Source of the DNA: Cristatella mucedo | Taxonomy: Eukaryota > Bryozoa > Phylactolaemata > Cristatellidae | Direction: 5' to 3' | Assembly: GCA_009760855.2 (NCBI GenBank) | Contig: WPIO01000045.1 | Coordinates: forward strand, 152,001 to 216,000 | DNA length: 64,000 bases | Shown here: in pieces, positions 21,045 through 33,800 of the stretch | Numbering within the stretch: the first letter of the stretch is position 1 | Layout: the number at the start of each line of letters is the position of its first letter | Notes under the pieces: generated by a model | Database searches by the model: none | Told to the model about the DNA's origin: nothing | Seen by the model: only the letters and a program-made list of their open reading frames with translations | Translations under genes and position numbers: made by a program

Positions 21045-21235
21045 GTAGAATTTCCTTGTCCTATTTAGCAGCCTATTTTATATAGAGACAGAAGAGCCTT
21101 TATGGCTATCACCATTGCTTGCGGTAAGAAATAAAGAATAGGCCACTGCAGGATTTGAACATACGACCACGGTCGTGAAGAAAGAACGACTTAGATCCTA
21201 GGCTATCAAGCACTTCATGGACTTAATATTAACTT
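21045..21235 (-). mobile_element. SINE-2 copy
   Basis: Read on the minus strand: tRNA-like head with TGATAGCCTAGGATC and B-box-like TGTTCAAATCCTG, then a body with TTGCTTGCGGTAAG-type duplication pairs (GCAATGGTGATAGCC), GCTCTTCTGTCTC and GGCTGCTAAATAGG. Same order as the copies at 41235, 50283 and 61105. Confidence 0.65.
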
Positions 21236-21324
21236 TAATACAGTTGTGCTGTGCCGTCATGTAACTAAATCTTTATCTTGGTGCTTTATTACTGCTTTAC
21301 AGTGTAAGCACTCCGTGACTTAAT

Positions 21325-21710
21325 AAAAATAACACATTTTTAATAGTGCCCTCGGAGAACTCAATCTCTGTCTAGGCTCTTTAATTTACTCTTCAATTTG
21401 CTTCAAAAGAGTCAGTGACAGCTTGGAATGTGTCAGCTCACATAAAAACATAAATTGAGAGAACTTGAATCAAAAAAAGAAGAAACGTGTTTCTGCTTTT
21501 TCTAGAATGTCACCACGTCAGGGGAAATTGTCATATCGGTTGGTAACTATTTCCGAGCTTTGTGAGTTCGCCAACTGACGGCACGGTCTCTAAAAGATTT
21601 AGAGTTGGTAGGCAGCATAACTTAATATTTGCCTTCAGCCAGGCCGGTGGCAATATAAGATTTGCTGACTGCTAGTAACATACCTAATTGGTATGACAGT
21701 GCCTACGTAT
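21325..21710 (-). mobile_element. LINE family A, old 3' fragment
   Basis: Tail AATAGTGCCCTCGGAGAAC and TCTCTGTCTAGGCTC, then AGGGGAAATTGTCATATCGG and GGCACGGTCTCTAAAAGATT, matching the C-terminal coding part of A1 (GGTCTCCAAAGGATTTAAGG). Highly diverged. Confidence 0.6.
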
Positions 21711-23319
21711 TATCTTTTCGTCACCGAGGTTTATGTCGCTGGGGTTCCTAGAATTAACAAGAAAGTGACACTTAGCTTGTGCTGGGGCTGCGATCTGCTC
21801 GGTTGGTATTCCCTGTATGGTCTCGAATCGCTCTGTGGGATCTCCCTCAAGCACTGCTGTTAATCCATGTAACTTGGTGATAATCAGGCCTGCTATAAGC
21901 CCGGCGATATATCTTGGACTTATTGCGCAGCATGCAATAAACCACCACTAATAAGTAAAACGGTAACAGGCAGGGGTCTCGACCAGCTTGCCTTGACTTA
22001 AACCTGGCTGAAACGGGCAATCGCCCCACCATAGCAAGAGCATGCCAACAGGCTTCTCCTTATTTGAAACAAAAACATACGGATTCTTTATTTCCGCACA
22101 TTTATCTCTCACTTTCAAGCTGAGAGCAGTCTCCTCGAAGTGGTCTTTTGAATTTAATACTATTAGTTCGTCCAGCAGCAAGCTGCTTATTGGCACAGTC
22201 ACCGCCAGGTATCAAGTTCCGTTGTATGTCAGATTTATCTGATCTCATTTTAATTAAAAGTGCAAGATATTAGTCTTTCGTCGTTATAGGTGATTTTAAC
22301 ATTCATTCAGATAACATATCTGGTGCCTTCGACGAAAAATTTCGTGCAGGAATCTACCCACACAGATTATCCATAACCATAGTTTATTTGCCGGACATGA
22401 TTCATTTCTCAGTTTTCAGCCAATCTAAACGTTTGTATGGAAAAGAAAAAAAAGGATTTATAGCCTTGGATAGCCATTTCTGGGCCAAAGGTGGGCTACG
22501 ATTCATACGGGCGTCCCTTTGCTTTGTTCAATTGAGTTTGTAATTTTTGATAACTATTTTGTAACTACTATTCCGATGGTAGTAATCGAGGGACTGGCAT
22601 TATTTTGAAAATTGAATGTTTTCTTTATAGTTTCTAGTGACGGCCTGGAGTATTTTTTGGCCTGAGTAGCTTTGATTTAATAAGTTTCCCTTAAAAATGA
22701 CGCTCCAGCACAGTTTACAACTGCAGAATTCATTTAGCTATAGCTGAGCTCGACGTACTTCATCTGATTTACATAGGTCTCCTTAAGTCAACGACAAAAA
22801 CTTGGGATAGCATGTATAACTGTTTTGTCTTTTATTAATTACAACTTCATTTTGACCCATATTTTGGCAATGCCAACCATTCAACTTTAAATGTATATCC
22901 CATTTAAAAAAAGAAAACTATTCTTCTAGACCATTGGTTTTCAACATCGACCATGATCCTTTAATACAGCTCCTAAATGATGTGGTGACCGCCAACCATA
23001 AAAATTATTGCTTACAAAATGTGGAAATGGGAGTTATCCGATGGTCTTACGCGATCCCTGTAAAAGGGTCGTTCGACCACAATACGGCTCGCGACGCACA
23101 GGTTGAGAGCCGATCCTCTAGACGGTATGCCCACTGTCCTTTTACGATGCAAAATATACTACTGCCATGCATACGTAACATTATAAATATGTCATTAGCC
23201 TCGGATCATGCACCAGCACCTTTCAAAAAGGCTATAGTCATGCAACTACTTAAGAAAGCAACACTAGATAAAGAGAACGTGAGAAAATTCTGACCAGTGT
23301 GCTTTTTACTGCTTTGATT

Positions 23320-24045
23320 GTAGTGGTAAATATTCACGGAGGGGGGAGGTTTTTTAGATGAGCCTATGCTTGGTAATATTGCTTATAATCTCGTCGGCAT
23401 GTGTATGCCTTGGGTTGGGGCTTATAGTTTATACTTTAGATTTTGGGTTACTCATGTAGGCGACGAATCATCTTTATGGTGAGAAGTTTATGGATTAGCA
23501 GTGCTTTGGCACCACTAGAGTTTTCGTTAGTGCTGATCAAAGGCTAGAGAAAAATATACTTTAGGATTATTGCAGGCGAACTTACGACTTCATGATATGC
23601 GTAAATTGCCTGCTCCAGAACTGTTGAATATGATAGAGTGCCGGGGACAGGACGTGTACTACAAACAATTTAAGGAAGCCAAGCTCCACTAGCCTCAGTT
23701 TAGATAGGAGTGAAGTTTTATTGAATGAGGGTCAGGAGAGCAGGAGGACCTGTGTCAGTGGAGCGTGAGGCGGGTCCTCGTGATCGGGAGTAGAGCGCCG
23801 ACTCGAGAGCTGCCAAGCAGCTGAACATTGGCCAGGAGTATACGCGGAGCGTCAGCCGAGAGCTAGACTTCGAGTAGGCGAGAGCCTCCGACCTGCCGTT
23901 CGTTGAGCTCTCGCAACGAGGGAACCTGTGCAGGCACCCAAGACACCGTTGGAGGTCACCGACGATGGCTGCGCCCTCTGGAGGCGCCAGCTGGAGTGAA
24001 TGATGCCAGTGGCTCGAAGGCCTCGATTGTATAGCAGCTAGTACA
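23320..24045 (-). mobile_element. Possible solo LTR or other insertion in A4
   Basis: The LINE A reading is lost between 23310 and 24050 and resumes beyond. On the minus strand a GC-richer block ends in CTCATTCAATAAAACTTCAC (polyadenylation signal near 23718-23724) and then CTATCTAAACTGAGGC, resembling an LTR R-U5 junction. A TGT at 23655 could mark one edge. No second copy or target duplication was confirmed. Confidence 0.3.
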
Positions 24046-24420
24046 TCTGGATGACATCTGCACACAAATCGAAGCAAATTTTCTGGAATTAAATAGCAGT
24101 AAATCAACCTGATAGTTACGGATAAACCGAGAGTGGTTCAGAAATTAGAAAACTTAAAACCTCAATGTCGACTGCGTCTGCATGTTTTCTTTTGTATTCA
24201 CACGAAATCGAAACCCTTTTTAAAATCAACCTTTTATTAGACGACCGCATTAGCTGCACCGTGAAGTCTGTCTACTTTCAGCTATATAACATTAGAGAAA
24301 CTCGGGCTTGCTTAGACAGGGATAATAAAATGTAAGTTCGTCCATGCATTTGAAATATATAGTCTCGGCTTTTGAAGCTCGCTGCTCAGCTAGGGAGTGT
24401 GCGATAACTCACATCGGTAT

Positions 24421-24493
24421 AAAGCTGCGAAGCTGCAATAATAAATATAAATAAAATAAATTTAAATGCAATAAAAGCTGCGAAGCTGCAATA
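24421..24493. repeat. 20-bp direct repeat flanking a 33-base A-rich insert
   Basis: AAAGCTGCGAAGCTGCAATA occurs at 24421-24440 and 24474-24493, exactly, with ATAAATATAAATAAAATAAA-type sequence between. It looks like a target-site duplication around a minimal A-rich retro-insertion in the LINE A copy. Confidence 0.7.
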
Positions 24494-24874
24494 TCGCCAC
24501 ACTTCCAGCTGACCTGCACTGGCTCCCAGTCCAGCACCACAATGACTTAAAAGTTCTGTAACTTGTAGACTCCTTAGTTATACGACTCCACCCTCCCTAT
24601 CAGACCGACTTCAACCAAGCTAGCCGTCATGTCCACTGCTTTTCTGCATTAAATCATGTAGTTACATCTCGCAATAAACCAAAAATCCTTTAAAGACCGT
24701 TTCTGTAGTTCATACGCACCAAAAGCCTACAAATCATCTCTGACTGGCGGCACGACATCCCCTGATTTGACGACATTTAGAGAAAAGCTTCAAACGCATC
24801 TGTGTATGACAGCATTTAGTGGGTTCTGGTAATTCGCCTTTTGTTTGCTCATACGTGCCGACACTGAGCATGCA

Positions 24875-25412
24875 AATCCCAGGTGTGTGACCATGTGTCT
24901 TCTTTGCTGGACAAACCTCGATGGCTGCCGGTTCATTGACGGATAAAGAGTTAAGTTCTTACGTTAACCCACGAGGCCCACCGCGGTTTGGCTCCAAGCT
25001 GAACTGCTACACCAGTTTTAGCCTCCTGTAGCCCTCAGGTCCGGTATGGACAACAAATTAGCTTTTCCATTCCTGCGCTTAAAGACCGGTGGAAACAAAA
25101 GCTTTCGGTTTGTATGTTCTAGACTGCTAAACTTACTTGCACAATTCTTAAGCAACGACAACTACTAGCCTGCTGCCGACAATGGCACATTATTTTCAGC
25201 CACTTTGAGATGCTACTTCCATGCTACTCAGTACCTAACTATCTCTTTGTTGTGTGAGATGAAGTATGTTGGTTACAGAATGCGTACCGAAAGCCGCCTA
25301 TGCAGTGATTATGCTTTACAAAACTCTCTTGCGTAACGCCAACATAGTCTTTGTGGCTTTGTAAAGTTACAGATGGAGATACATATATACACACATACAT
25401 ACGTGCATAAAT
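24875..25412 (+). mobile_element. LINE family B fragment inserted in A4 (B3)
   Basis: Starts at CAGGTGTGTGACCATGTGTC (B1: CGTGTCTCCTTTGCTG...), continues through GATGGCTGCCGGTTCATTG, ACGAGGCCCACCGCGG and GAATGCGTACCGAAAGCCGC. It ends with GATGGAGATACATATATACA and ACATACATACG. LINE A 3' UTR reading is interrupted here and resumes with GCTGCCACTAACCG. Confidence 0.7.
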
Positions 25413-25639
25413 ACATACGTGCTGCCACTAACCGTATACGCATGTTTACCATGTGCACGTCAACATGAACCATGTCGTGCTAGATGACTAAGAGCATGCT
25501 ATCACTAGCCATCCAATCGTGCTTCCGCTACAGCATATTTATCTCGATTGACTGAAAAGATCTTGCATTTTCTGTGGTTTCTACAAAATATATCATTCTT
25601 ATTAATATTACTAAAGTCAGAAGAAAGGTAGCTAGATTT

Positions 25640-26880
25640 CTTAGCCTGATTGAGGAGTTTTTTTGATAAGTAGGCTGTAGCAAGGGGATGCAGGTGGCTA
25701 AAAATGAGGTAAACAGCCTCTAAGTCAATATGATGCTTGATTTGAAGTCAGTGCAGATGATCGGGAAGCTGCTCAGTATGGAAATTTTTAAAGCTCACGA
25801 CATAAACTTTAGCTGAATCAACAGTTTCGTTAGTGTATAGGAAAAAGAGCTTCAACGGCTGAACTCGGCAACTCCCGGAGTGGTAAATTTAGGATCTCAC
25901 ACTGCCGAAATAGTACCCGCGACCCGAATCGTAACCAGCCGAGAAGGTTTTGCACGCATTGAAATCCCTTTAAACCGGCAAGTATAAGTCACAGAGGTAG
26001 TGGTATTGCATATGTCGAGACTGATTGGCCTTGTTTAATTATGTGTCCCTGTCTAAGCACGCCAAAGGTTTCGTCATATTAGGCACCTGAAAGTAAGTAG
26101 AACTGACTGTGGAGCTTAATTACTAGAATAGTGATTGGTCACTTTGAAACAAGAGACCTATATTGCACACAGACGGTGTAGGAGTTATCCTGGACAAGCC
26201 ATTTTGATCATTAGGCTATGAATATCTGAGCCAGGCTTGGTTGTTTTACAATTAGTTTTTTGGTTACGTCTGCATACATTTTGAGAAAGCTTGTTGCTGC
26301 CGAAGTGCATTAGTAAGCAATACATTCAGAAAAAGAATTAAGCGTGTTTGACATGTTGGTTCGCTTGAATTGAATAAACCATAGGTATATCATGTACACC
26401 GTCTGCATAGAAACGAAGGACCAGAATGAACTTGATGGCTACATCGGCAAAAAGGACAGCATATACTGTTAAGATAACAAGGACGCCGCTCAGAACCCTC
26501 GTGTCCTCTTTACTTTAAATGGTGTTCAGATCATTTTTACATATTAAAATAACTGCTTTCGAGATTCCCATAAATATAGAACCTAAGTCATTAACTTAAA
26601 GTGCTAGCGATGCGCTGGTGAGATCAGAGGCCCGTCAAAAAAGACTTAAAAGAATACTGCCATCAACTGCTTCCAAAAGATTCAGCAAAACAAGCAGAGA
26701 GGCTTTACCTAGGCATGTAATTTAGAATTTATGAAAAGGTCATTATACATCCGAAGCGATGGCGACTGTAGATGGACCGCATCTAAAACTTGAGTGGAAC
26801 CTACTTGCTTGGCTTGAAGTTTGGATGTAGAAGTTTGGCTAGCATTCGACTCCTCCTTCTAGTGTATTCCAATTAACCGC
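25640..26880 (-). mobile_element. LINE family A, very old copy
   Basis: Diverged minus-strand match to A1 in order: AAAATGAGGTAAACAGCC and TTGATTTGAAGTCAGTGCAG (25700-25755); GACTGTGGAGCTTAATTAC and GTCACTTTGAAACAAGAG (26108-26155); CCGTCTGCATAGAAACGAAG (26400, the YADD region); AAGCAGAGAGGCTTTACC (about 26695). A possible second small piece lies at 26960-27070. No open frame survives. Confidence 0.6.
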
Positions 26881-27070
26881 TATAGGTATACTGTGGAAGA
26901 GACTCCAACACGTCACAAGTTTTAGGTCAGACCAAGATTTTTCAAGCTTACCGATTTTAAACAAATACTGTCTTCTCGAGTTTCCCATCACACAACCGTA
27001 TCAACTGCCTCAGTGTTGGAGCTGCACCAGTAATCCCCAAATCCTCCTGAGGCCATGCGGCAGGTTTCTG

Positions 27071-28035
27071 AGCTTATAAAGCGTGGAAATTACTGCAGAC
27101 TGATGTCGTGTCATTTCGTGTTCGCATGATATTATAAAAGCTAGCTAACCACCTGTTCGCCATAGAAATGTGCCAACGTCTGCTAGAATTCAGCTGCTTA
27201 TTACTAACCAAACTAATATCTTCGCACAGCATTCAGTATGTTCAATACCGAACAAAGAAGCTAGTTCTTCATAAGCGAAACGAAAAGGTTGAATTACAGC
27301 TATTTAATTGTTTTTACTTCAGTCATGCTTACTACAACTGAATCTTTGCTACGCATTCATTACTCTCAAGCAACGCCATTGACCGAGCAGATACATGGGC
27401 ACGCAAGCCATTGCAACTAACACAATATAATGATCGGATGGATGCATATTTCTTGTAAGTTGATACTTTTTTCTAATAATCTCTTTTTTATAAGGCAATG
27501 CAATCATCAGACCGTTATTTTTGCTGTAGTCCTGTATATTTCACGATAATTGCCACGTGTATTAGAAGAAGGCTGTGAAGGAGGTGACGTGGCTGAGGTG
27601 GTGAAGCATGAGAAGACGGTCGGGGTAGGGGCAGGGTACTGCTAGGGGGGGGGAGTAAGCAGAGTTAAGCTGATCTAGAAGGCGTCTATGCTTCACCCTT
27701 CACCGGCGAAGCACAAGTAGAGCCTCTGGTCCAGCACTTAGACTGAATACTAACTCTAAGATCAAGGCACCGATTTCAGGCTTAAATATATAATGGCTGT
27801 GGTATGCATTCCTGCGTTCACAATATCAAGGAGCTCGGAGGTCCGACGAAATTACACAGCTTAGATTTTTGCGAGATCATTTCAGTGAATTGCAAGGCTG
27901 AATAGTAGAATTTCTGGCATATGGAATGTCAAAGGCCTTGAACTTGCGGCTGACAAATTGAAAAGCCGAGATTCTGTTGGGATTTGCAAAGGTTTCAATA
28001 ACCAATAATGAAGGTGAAAGAGAGAGAAGTGAAGA
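27071..28035. other. Unassigned region
   Basis: No recognised gene. A short G-run lies at about 27645-27655. Confidence 0.35.
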
Positions 28036-28039
28036 GATG

Positions 28040-29305
28040 ATGATGATAATAATAACGCACTTGATAAAGCGCCCTCAGAGGAATCGATCTCTTTCTAGGT
28101 GCTTTACATTTGCGGCAAAGGGAAACACAATTGAATGGTGAGTTTTTTTATCATCCTTGATAACCAACGTGAACAACATGGTTAGGGGTGACATGCACAA
28201 GGTCAGCATGCAAGAGTGTAGTTAGTGGCCGCATGCACAGTGTCAGCACGCATGAGCACATGAAGGAAGAATCACAGTGACCCACTAAATACTGTCCTTA
28301 ATAGGTGCTTTTAAGTTCTTTATAAGTGTGGTCAAGTCGGGGAATATTCTGACGCAAGTCGGAAGTGAGTTCCAGGCCTTGGGAGCATACGAACTACATG
28401 CACGGTCTCCAAAGGATTTGAGGTTTGTATGAGGTAGTGGTAAACTGTTGGATTCCGAAAAGCTGATGGTACGATGCTTGGCCTGGTGGGGGAGTAGATC
28501 TGAGAGATAGGCTGGAGCTAAGGAATGAAGTGACCTAAAAGTGAGCGACAAAACCTTGAAGTCGATCCGTTGCTTGACTGGAAGCCAGTGCAGGTCGGCG
28601 AGAAGTGGCGCGATGTGGCACCTGCGACGCTCACAACAGACTTGGCCTGCTGCAGAGTTGTGCATCAGCTGAATCGCCTGATTGCACATGTCGGTAGGCC
28701 AGCAAGCAGTGAGTTATAGAAGTCAAGACGAGATGTCAAAAATGCGTGGACCAACTTAGACTTATTATCCTTACCTAAACGAGCCCGAATTTTAGCAATG
28801 TTATGTAGCTGAAAGTAGGCAGACTAGACTGTGGAGCTGATATGGTCGTCTAACGAGAGGTCACTTTGGAACATGACACCTACATTTTCAGCTGATTCAG
28901 TAGGAGATATGAAGGCAGAGTCAATTTTGAGCATCAACCTTTCCAATTTCTGAATCACGTTGGGTTTGCCCATAACTAAGAAATTAGTTTTATCATCGTT
29001 TAGTTTTAGAAAATTTGCTGCCATCGATGTGGGGATGTTATCAATGCATGCAGCAATTGAGTTGAGAGAATTCGAGGTGCCCGAAGTCTGGGAGGGATCA
29101 AAGCAAAGGTGCAACTGAGTGTCATCCACATAGAAGCGAAAACCTTGATTGTGCTTGGCAATCAAATCGGCAAGAGGGAGAGTATAAAACATGAAAAGAA
29201 CCGGACCTAGCACGGAGCCCTGTGGTACCCCATATTTCAGAGGTACCTAGGATGATCTGTGTCCATTTGTGTCAACACTCTGGAGTCTCCCACTGAGATA
29301 GGATC
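28040..29305 (-). mobile_element. LINE family A, RT to 3' tail (A5)
   Basis: Tail ACTTGATAAAGCGCCCTCAG ... TTTCTAGGTGCTTTACATTT at 28055-28115, then the C-terminal frame 28689-28285 (LHWLPVKQRIDFKVLSLTF, WNSLPTCVRIFPDLTT). The RT frame 29213-28824 has LGPVLFMFYTLPLADL and FRFYVDDTQLHLCFDPS, where the active site reads YVDD rather than YADD. 5'-truncated near 29305, just past the RSYLSGRLQ-equivalent region. Frameshifted between the two frames. Confidence 0.8.
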
Positions 29306-29779
29306 TGGAGATGTAGACCACACCGCTTTGCACCAGTCTCACTGTTGCTTATATATAAAACTACAAATTCTCGTTAGTACACAGTACAGACTAGTGTTCA
29401 CTCGCCTATTTGGCTCCTTGTTGGTATCTGAACGGGTTACATATGGGAGCCCCATGCCACTCATCGTGGCGATACTGCACTAGCGAAGGATTAATTAGTT
29501 CAACACGAAGACTTCGCCTTAAGTCATACCGTCAGTCAATTGAACATACTTTTGAAATAAGTTATATAGTAGCAAAGTTCAGACGACCAAACAGTTGTAC
29601 GGCAACGTCAGGAACAATATCTCTTCCTAGGCACTGTGCTTATGCTCTCTGGAAAGGTTTTTGAAATGGTGAGTTATAGCATGCACAGTGCCATCATCTC
29701 CAAGAAGGCAAAAGACACCACATGGCAAATGCTGCAAGTTACTAGCACATGGACAAGAAATATTTGCTCTTCTTGTCTT
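29306..29779. other. Unassigned region
   Basis: No family recognised; short frames only. Confidence 0.35.
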
Positions 29780-30120
29780 CAGAGACCACGGGTGAAAAAT
29801 TAAGTCTGTTGGCCACCGAATGCTTACCATAAGTCGCTTAGGCTCCGAGTGAGCTATAGAAACCTCTCCTTTCTAACAATCACTTAGTGTTTGTGGATTT
29901 GAGGAGTCATTAATACATGCAAACTTACATGCACGATACATGCATATGTACACGCATGCATGTGCATACGTATGTATGTATATACGTACGTATCTGCACG
30001 CATGCATAAACAATACATACATGCATGCATGCATGCATACAGACGTACATGCTTGCATACAGACATAGATATGTACATGCCTATATAGTATATACAAATT
30101 ACACGCCAACGTACATATAT
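29780..30120 (+). mobile_element. LINE family B 3' end with expanded ACAT/ATGC simple tail (B4)
   Basis: AGTCTGTTGGCCACCGAATG and AGTCGCTTAGGCTCCGAGTG match the last codons of B1, followed by AACAATCACTTAGTGTTTG and then about 200 bases of TACATGCATGC/TACGTATG simple sequence. The simple run sits where family B copies normally end, so it probably grew from the LINE tail. Confidence 0.6.
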
Positions 30121-30685
30121 TCATTTTTACCGGGGCTATCACTATCCCAAATGTAGCATGATTTAGAGCTAAGTTACGGTTTGGTTTTAGGTATGGTTTA
30201 ATAGCAAAGAGGATGCCGTCGAGGAGGCAGCTGAACCCAAAATCAGTCAGCCATGCTATTATGGGCTTCTTGGTAGTGCTGAAGAAATCGTATGACTGTA
30301 AAAGCAACGGTACTCTTGATAACTAAGCCGCGTTCAACCACGTGATAGAAGCAGGTCACGCCGCTCTACATTTTTAATAAAATACACAAAACCTAACAAA
30401 AATCAACCTATATTATTGTGAATGAGAATTTATGAGTCAACTAGTTCACAACCATAGGCCGCCGACATATCCCTTATTCTGCGAATTTGGGATATCTGCT
30501 GTAGGTATAGTAAAAAACCAGTCTCAGTGGCGTTCAGCTCTGGCAGTTAGCGACGACAGAGCGAGAATGTTAGATTAAGAAAGTTCTCGTGACTTTTCTA
30601 CGACAATAGTTTCTCGCTCAAGCCGAAATCTGTTAGCCTGCTGTATGAATGATAACGCGGGACGATATCCTATCTATCCTCGTGC
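30121..30685. other. Unassigned region
   Basis: The minus frame at 30307-29873 runs into the simple-sequence tail and shows no family resemblance. Nothing else recognised. Confidence 0.3.
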
Positions 30686-30689
30686 AATA

Positions 30690-30825
30690 ATAATAATAAT
30701 AATAATTCACTTGATAAAGCACCCTCAAAGAATTCAATCTCTTCCCAGGCGCTTTATACATTTGCTGCAAAGGGAAACGCGATCAAATGATGAGTAATAC
30801 TATACTTGATAGACAACAATAGCAG
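30690..30825 (-). mobile_element. LINE A 3' tail fragment
   Basis: (AAT)n, CACTTGATAAAGCACCCTC, AATCTCTTCCCAGGCGC and TTTGCTGCAAAGGGAAACGC: the family A hairpin in minus orientation, then a little 3' UTR. No coding part. Confidence 0.75.
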
Positions 30826-33800
30826 TAGAACGCCCTTGGGATTCTGCTATTTACCAGTGTAACCTGACAAACTACGTCTGCCCACATCCTTTCGTTGGCA
30901 GAGATCGCCCACGGTCAGAAATGCAAGTTGCTATGGCTCACCAAAAAGTCTCTCCGTTTTGAGTGTCTCGCGAAAGACAGAATTGGAGTCGCTGTACACA
31001 AATGAATTATATAACGGAAGTCGACGGCAGGTGGGTGATGATTTCGTCAGCTCGGCCGATCTGACGAGCACTCTGCCCGTTCACACGGAGCCGCCGAGCA
31101 GCAGACAGCTACGAGCAGAGCAGGATTGGGCAAGCATGCCAGCACCTGCAACGAGGGGCAGCGTTGCAGCTCTAGGGTCGTCGCCACGCCGGACCATTGC
31201 TAGCCACCATCCGGCATAATTCGCTGCTAGATGCCCGAACATTCAGCCCGAGGTCCGCTACGAGACCCAGCAGCCGGGCAGCCGTGTTGGGCGGCATGTA
31301 CGCTGGGAGTCCGCTCGGCTTCGACTGACCGCCGACATGCTCAGCAAGCGCTCTCCGTGCGGCTAGCGGAGCATCGTCAGTGCAAGCCTAACGTCGGCGT
31401 TCTCAGCTGGAGGGCGGGGCAGCGTTCATGTCACCTCCCCTTTATGGCACGGGTTGCCCTGGAGACCGTTGTCCACCACTTCCTGGCATCGGTCCGACCG
31501 ATCGATGGCCGTCTTTGAGCTGTGGCCCATGCACTGTCACAGCTGGGCTGCAGTAACAGAAGCCCGCCTAGGCCAGTACGAGGTGAAGCCCGGCGCCAGA
31601 CCAATCCATGGGACTCAAGCAGTTGCTGCAAGCGTCGCCAAAGCATAATTGCTCGCCAAAGTGTGTAGCCAATGCGATGGGACACAGTGCAACACCAGCA
31701 GATAAATAGGACGACCACAGTGGTTGAGCTGATTATTCCCGGACAGTCTCCACTGCGATTCGGTCGCAGAACCATCCCCTTGGCTTAGGCAAACTCTGGG
31801 ATGACCCTCAAACCGGTCACACCAAGGCCCGCCTGGGCCAGCTGACTCGGCGGGAGTGCAAGCTTACCTTGAGCCACGTTGCGACGGCAGCGGCTTTAGA
31901 GAATCCGGGAACCAGGCAGCTCACCAGCTGCGGCCTTGGAGCGCGTCGGCAGTCCACGCATGCGCAATTGGCGAGGCTGGCCTTGTATGCCCCTGCAGAG
32001 CGGAATCGCTGATACACGTCTGTCTCGCCGGCGTCAGCTGAGTGGCTATGGTGATAGAGAAAGCTCAAACTGGCTTCGGCTGCCTACTAGGAAGATCTGA
32101 GCTGCAGCGGCAGCTGCGGCTTCCTACGGGTGCTTCCTGAGAGATAGATTGGGTGATACGATGCCTGGACAGCCCAAAGGGTTAGCGAAGTGGTCAGCAT
32201 CGACATTCGTGAGCTCCCGGCGTAAATACAATAATGGCACCAGCGTCAAGCCTATGCCAACGCCGGGATCCCATAGGATAATTGCACTCTTATCATTTAG
32301 ACCTCTCTAAGATTGCAGGTCGAGCCAACCCCCCCATCCTATATCCTCCCCTATTGTAGTTAAAGTAACATGCAGTTCACGGTCTAAGAAGCTGGCGAGA
32401 GAAATGCTGTGAAACTAATTGTGCATCTTGGCTTTTAGCACAGTGCTATACAATATGCAACCATTATTGCACTTTTCGTGCATTCGGGCTACACAAATGT
32501 GTTATCGTAATAACTGTGGCTACCGCCATTATAATCATCACAATCGTCATAGGGTCGGATCCTCGTTATTCCCTGGCTCCTCTTTCGAAGCTCTTCTGTG
32601 GAGGGCGACGGAGCTAAGTTCTTGAATGGCTCTGTCCGCTAGGGTAAATGAAGGAGTTGCAAGTGCTTCAAATGGGTCTGCAAGCGGAACTGGCTACTTT
32701 CACATCAACTTAAGATGGACGCACGGCGTCGCTCAATGGCAGCTCTCCTATGGCAATCGGCCAGCCACATCTGCAAGCATATTGGCTGCCCATCCAGTGC
32801 AGGTGACCGAAATGATCCAACTGTCTAGATATTAGGCTGCAGCGGCACGAACGGCGAGAAAGTACGTCTGCCAGATATCCAACCGAAAGCCACGACCTGA
32901 ATTTAATGGGAACTACTGGAGCGGCAGCATAGACTTAACCAGCCTGAGGAGCCGACGATTTATCCCGACTCAGGAATGATCATCATAGCCTGGCTTTTAA
33001 TCTGCATACTAGCCTGTGCCGAACAGAGCCTCCTCCCAAAAAACTGAATACTCCTTGAGTGATGTTTCGAGCCAAGATACCATGTGAAACATCAAAAACA
33101 GGCATTATGGTCAGCAGTGCTTACCGGAGCTGCCCATCAGCTGTTTCCGCTTGCTTGTCAGTAATGCTGCAGCGGCCGGGCACGTGTAAACGGCTTTCGA
33201 CACTTTGCTCTCTCCCAGATATGGTTCAGCCATAAAATCTAGGCTTGCTTGCAGTCGAGTTCGTAGCATAAAAAAGCCTTCAGAAATGGGAGTTACACAT
33301 TCTTCCCTTTTGCCGCATCGAGAGTACGTTAAATAAAATCACATCGGACGCTCGAAAACAGGATGAACGTTGCAACGCTTGTGGTTGGGTAACGACAATG
33401 AAGTGGCTATGAGTATTACAAAAGGGCTCACGGACAAAGCCCTGTGCTGAATGAAAAGGCATGGGCGAGTACAAAGGCGCCTTTCATGAGGCTGAACGAA
33501 TGCCGGATAGGCTTTGCAAATAGCAGATGTCCAATGAGGGTCTTTGAATAGCAGAAATACGTTGTCGTGTAACGCTAAAAACCAGTGTGGAGATGACGAC
33601 GGGTGGGCTTCACCACGGCTGAAGCTTGTCATCCACTTCCCATCAGTGGCTCAAAGCGAAGAGTTTTGAGGTTCAGAGAGGTCGCTAATAGACGATATAA
33701 GACAATACTCGCACAGAGCAAACACCGAGAGCCACCGATCGAGAAAGAGACTAAAAACTAAGACCGGGAGATGGAAGAGATTGATATGGGAAGACTCTGA

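Larger units (their letters stand above)
22030..25600 (+). mobile_element. LINE family A, composite near-full copy with several insertions (A4)
   Basis: Fragments in the right order on the plus strand. Endonuclease: GFSLFE...FKLRAVSSKWSFEF at 22045-22170, then the catalytic-region motif VVIGDFNIHSDN near 22280-22320. RT N-terminal block: PCIRNIINMSLASDHAPAPF, about 23160-23225. RT C-terminal part: 24050-24870. 3' UTR: continues after 25412 to about 25600. Interrupted by an LTR-like segment (23320-24045), a 33-base A-rich insertion (24441-24473) and LINE B3 (24875-25412). Positions 22400-22930 do not match well. Confidence 0.62.

Noticed and set aside
30959-31775. GC-rich overlapping frames as a second host gene
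   Set aside because: Frames open on both strands without recognisable motifs, none longer than about 115 codons; probably composition.
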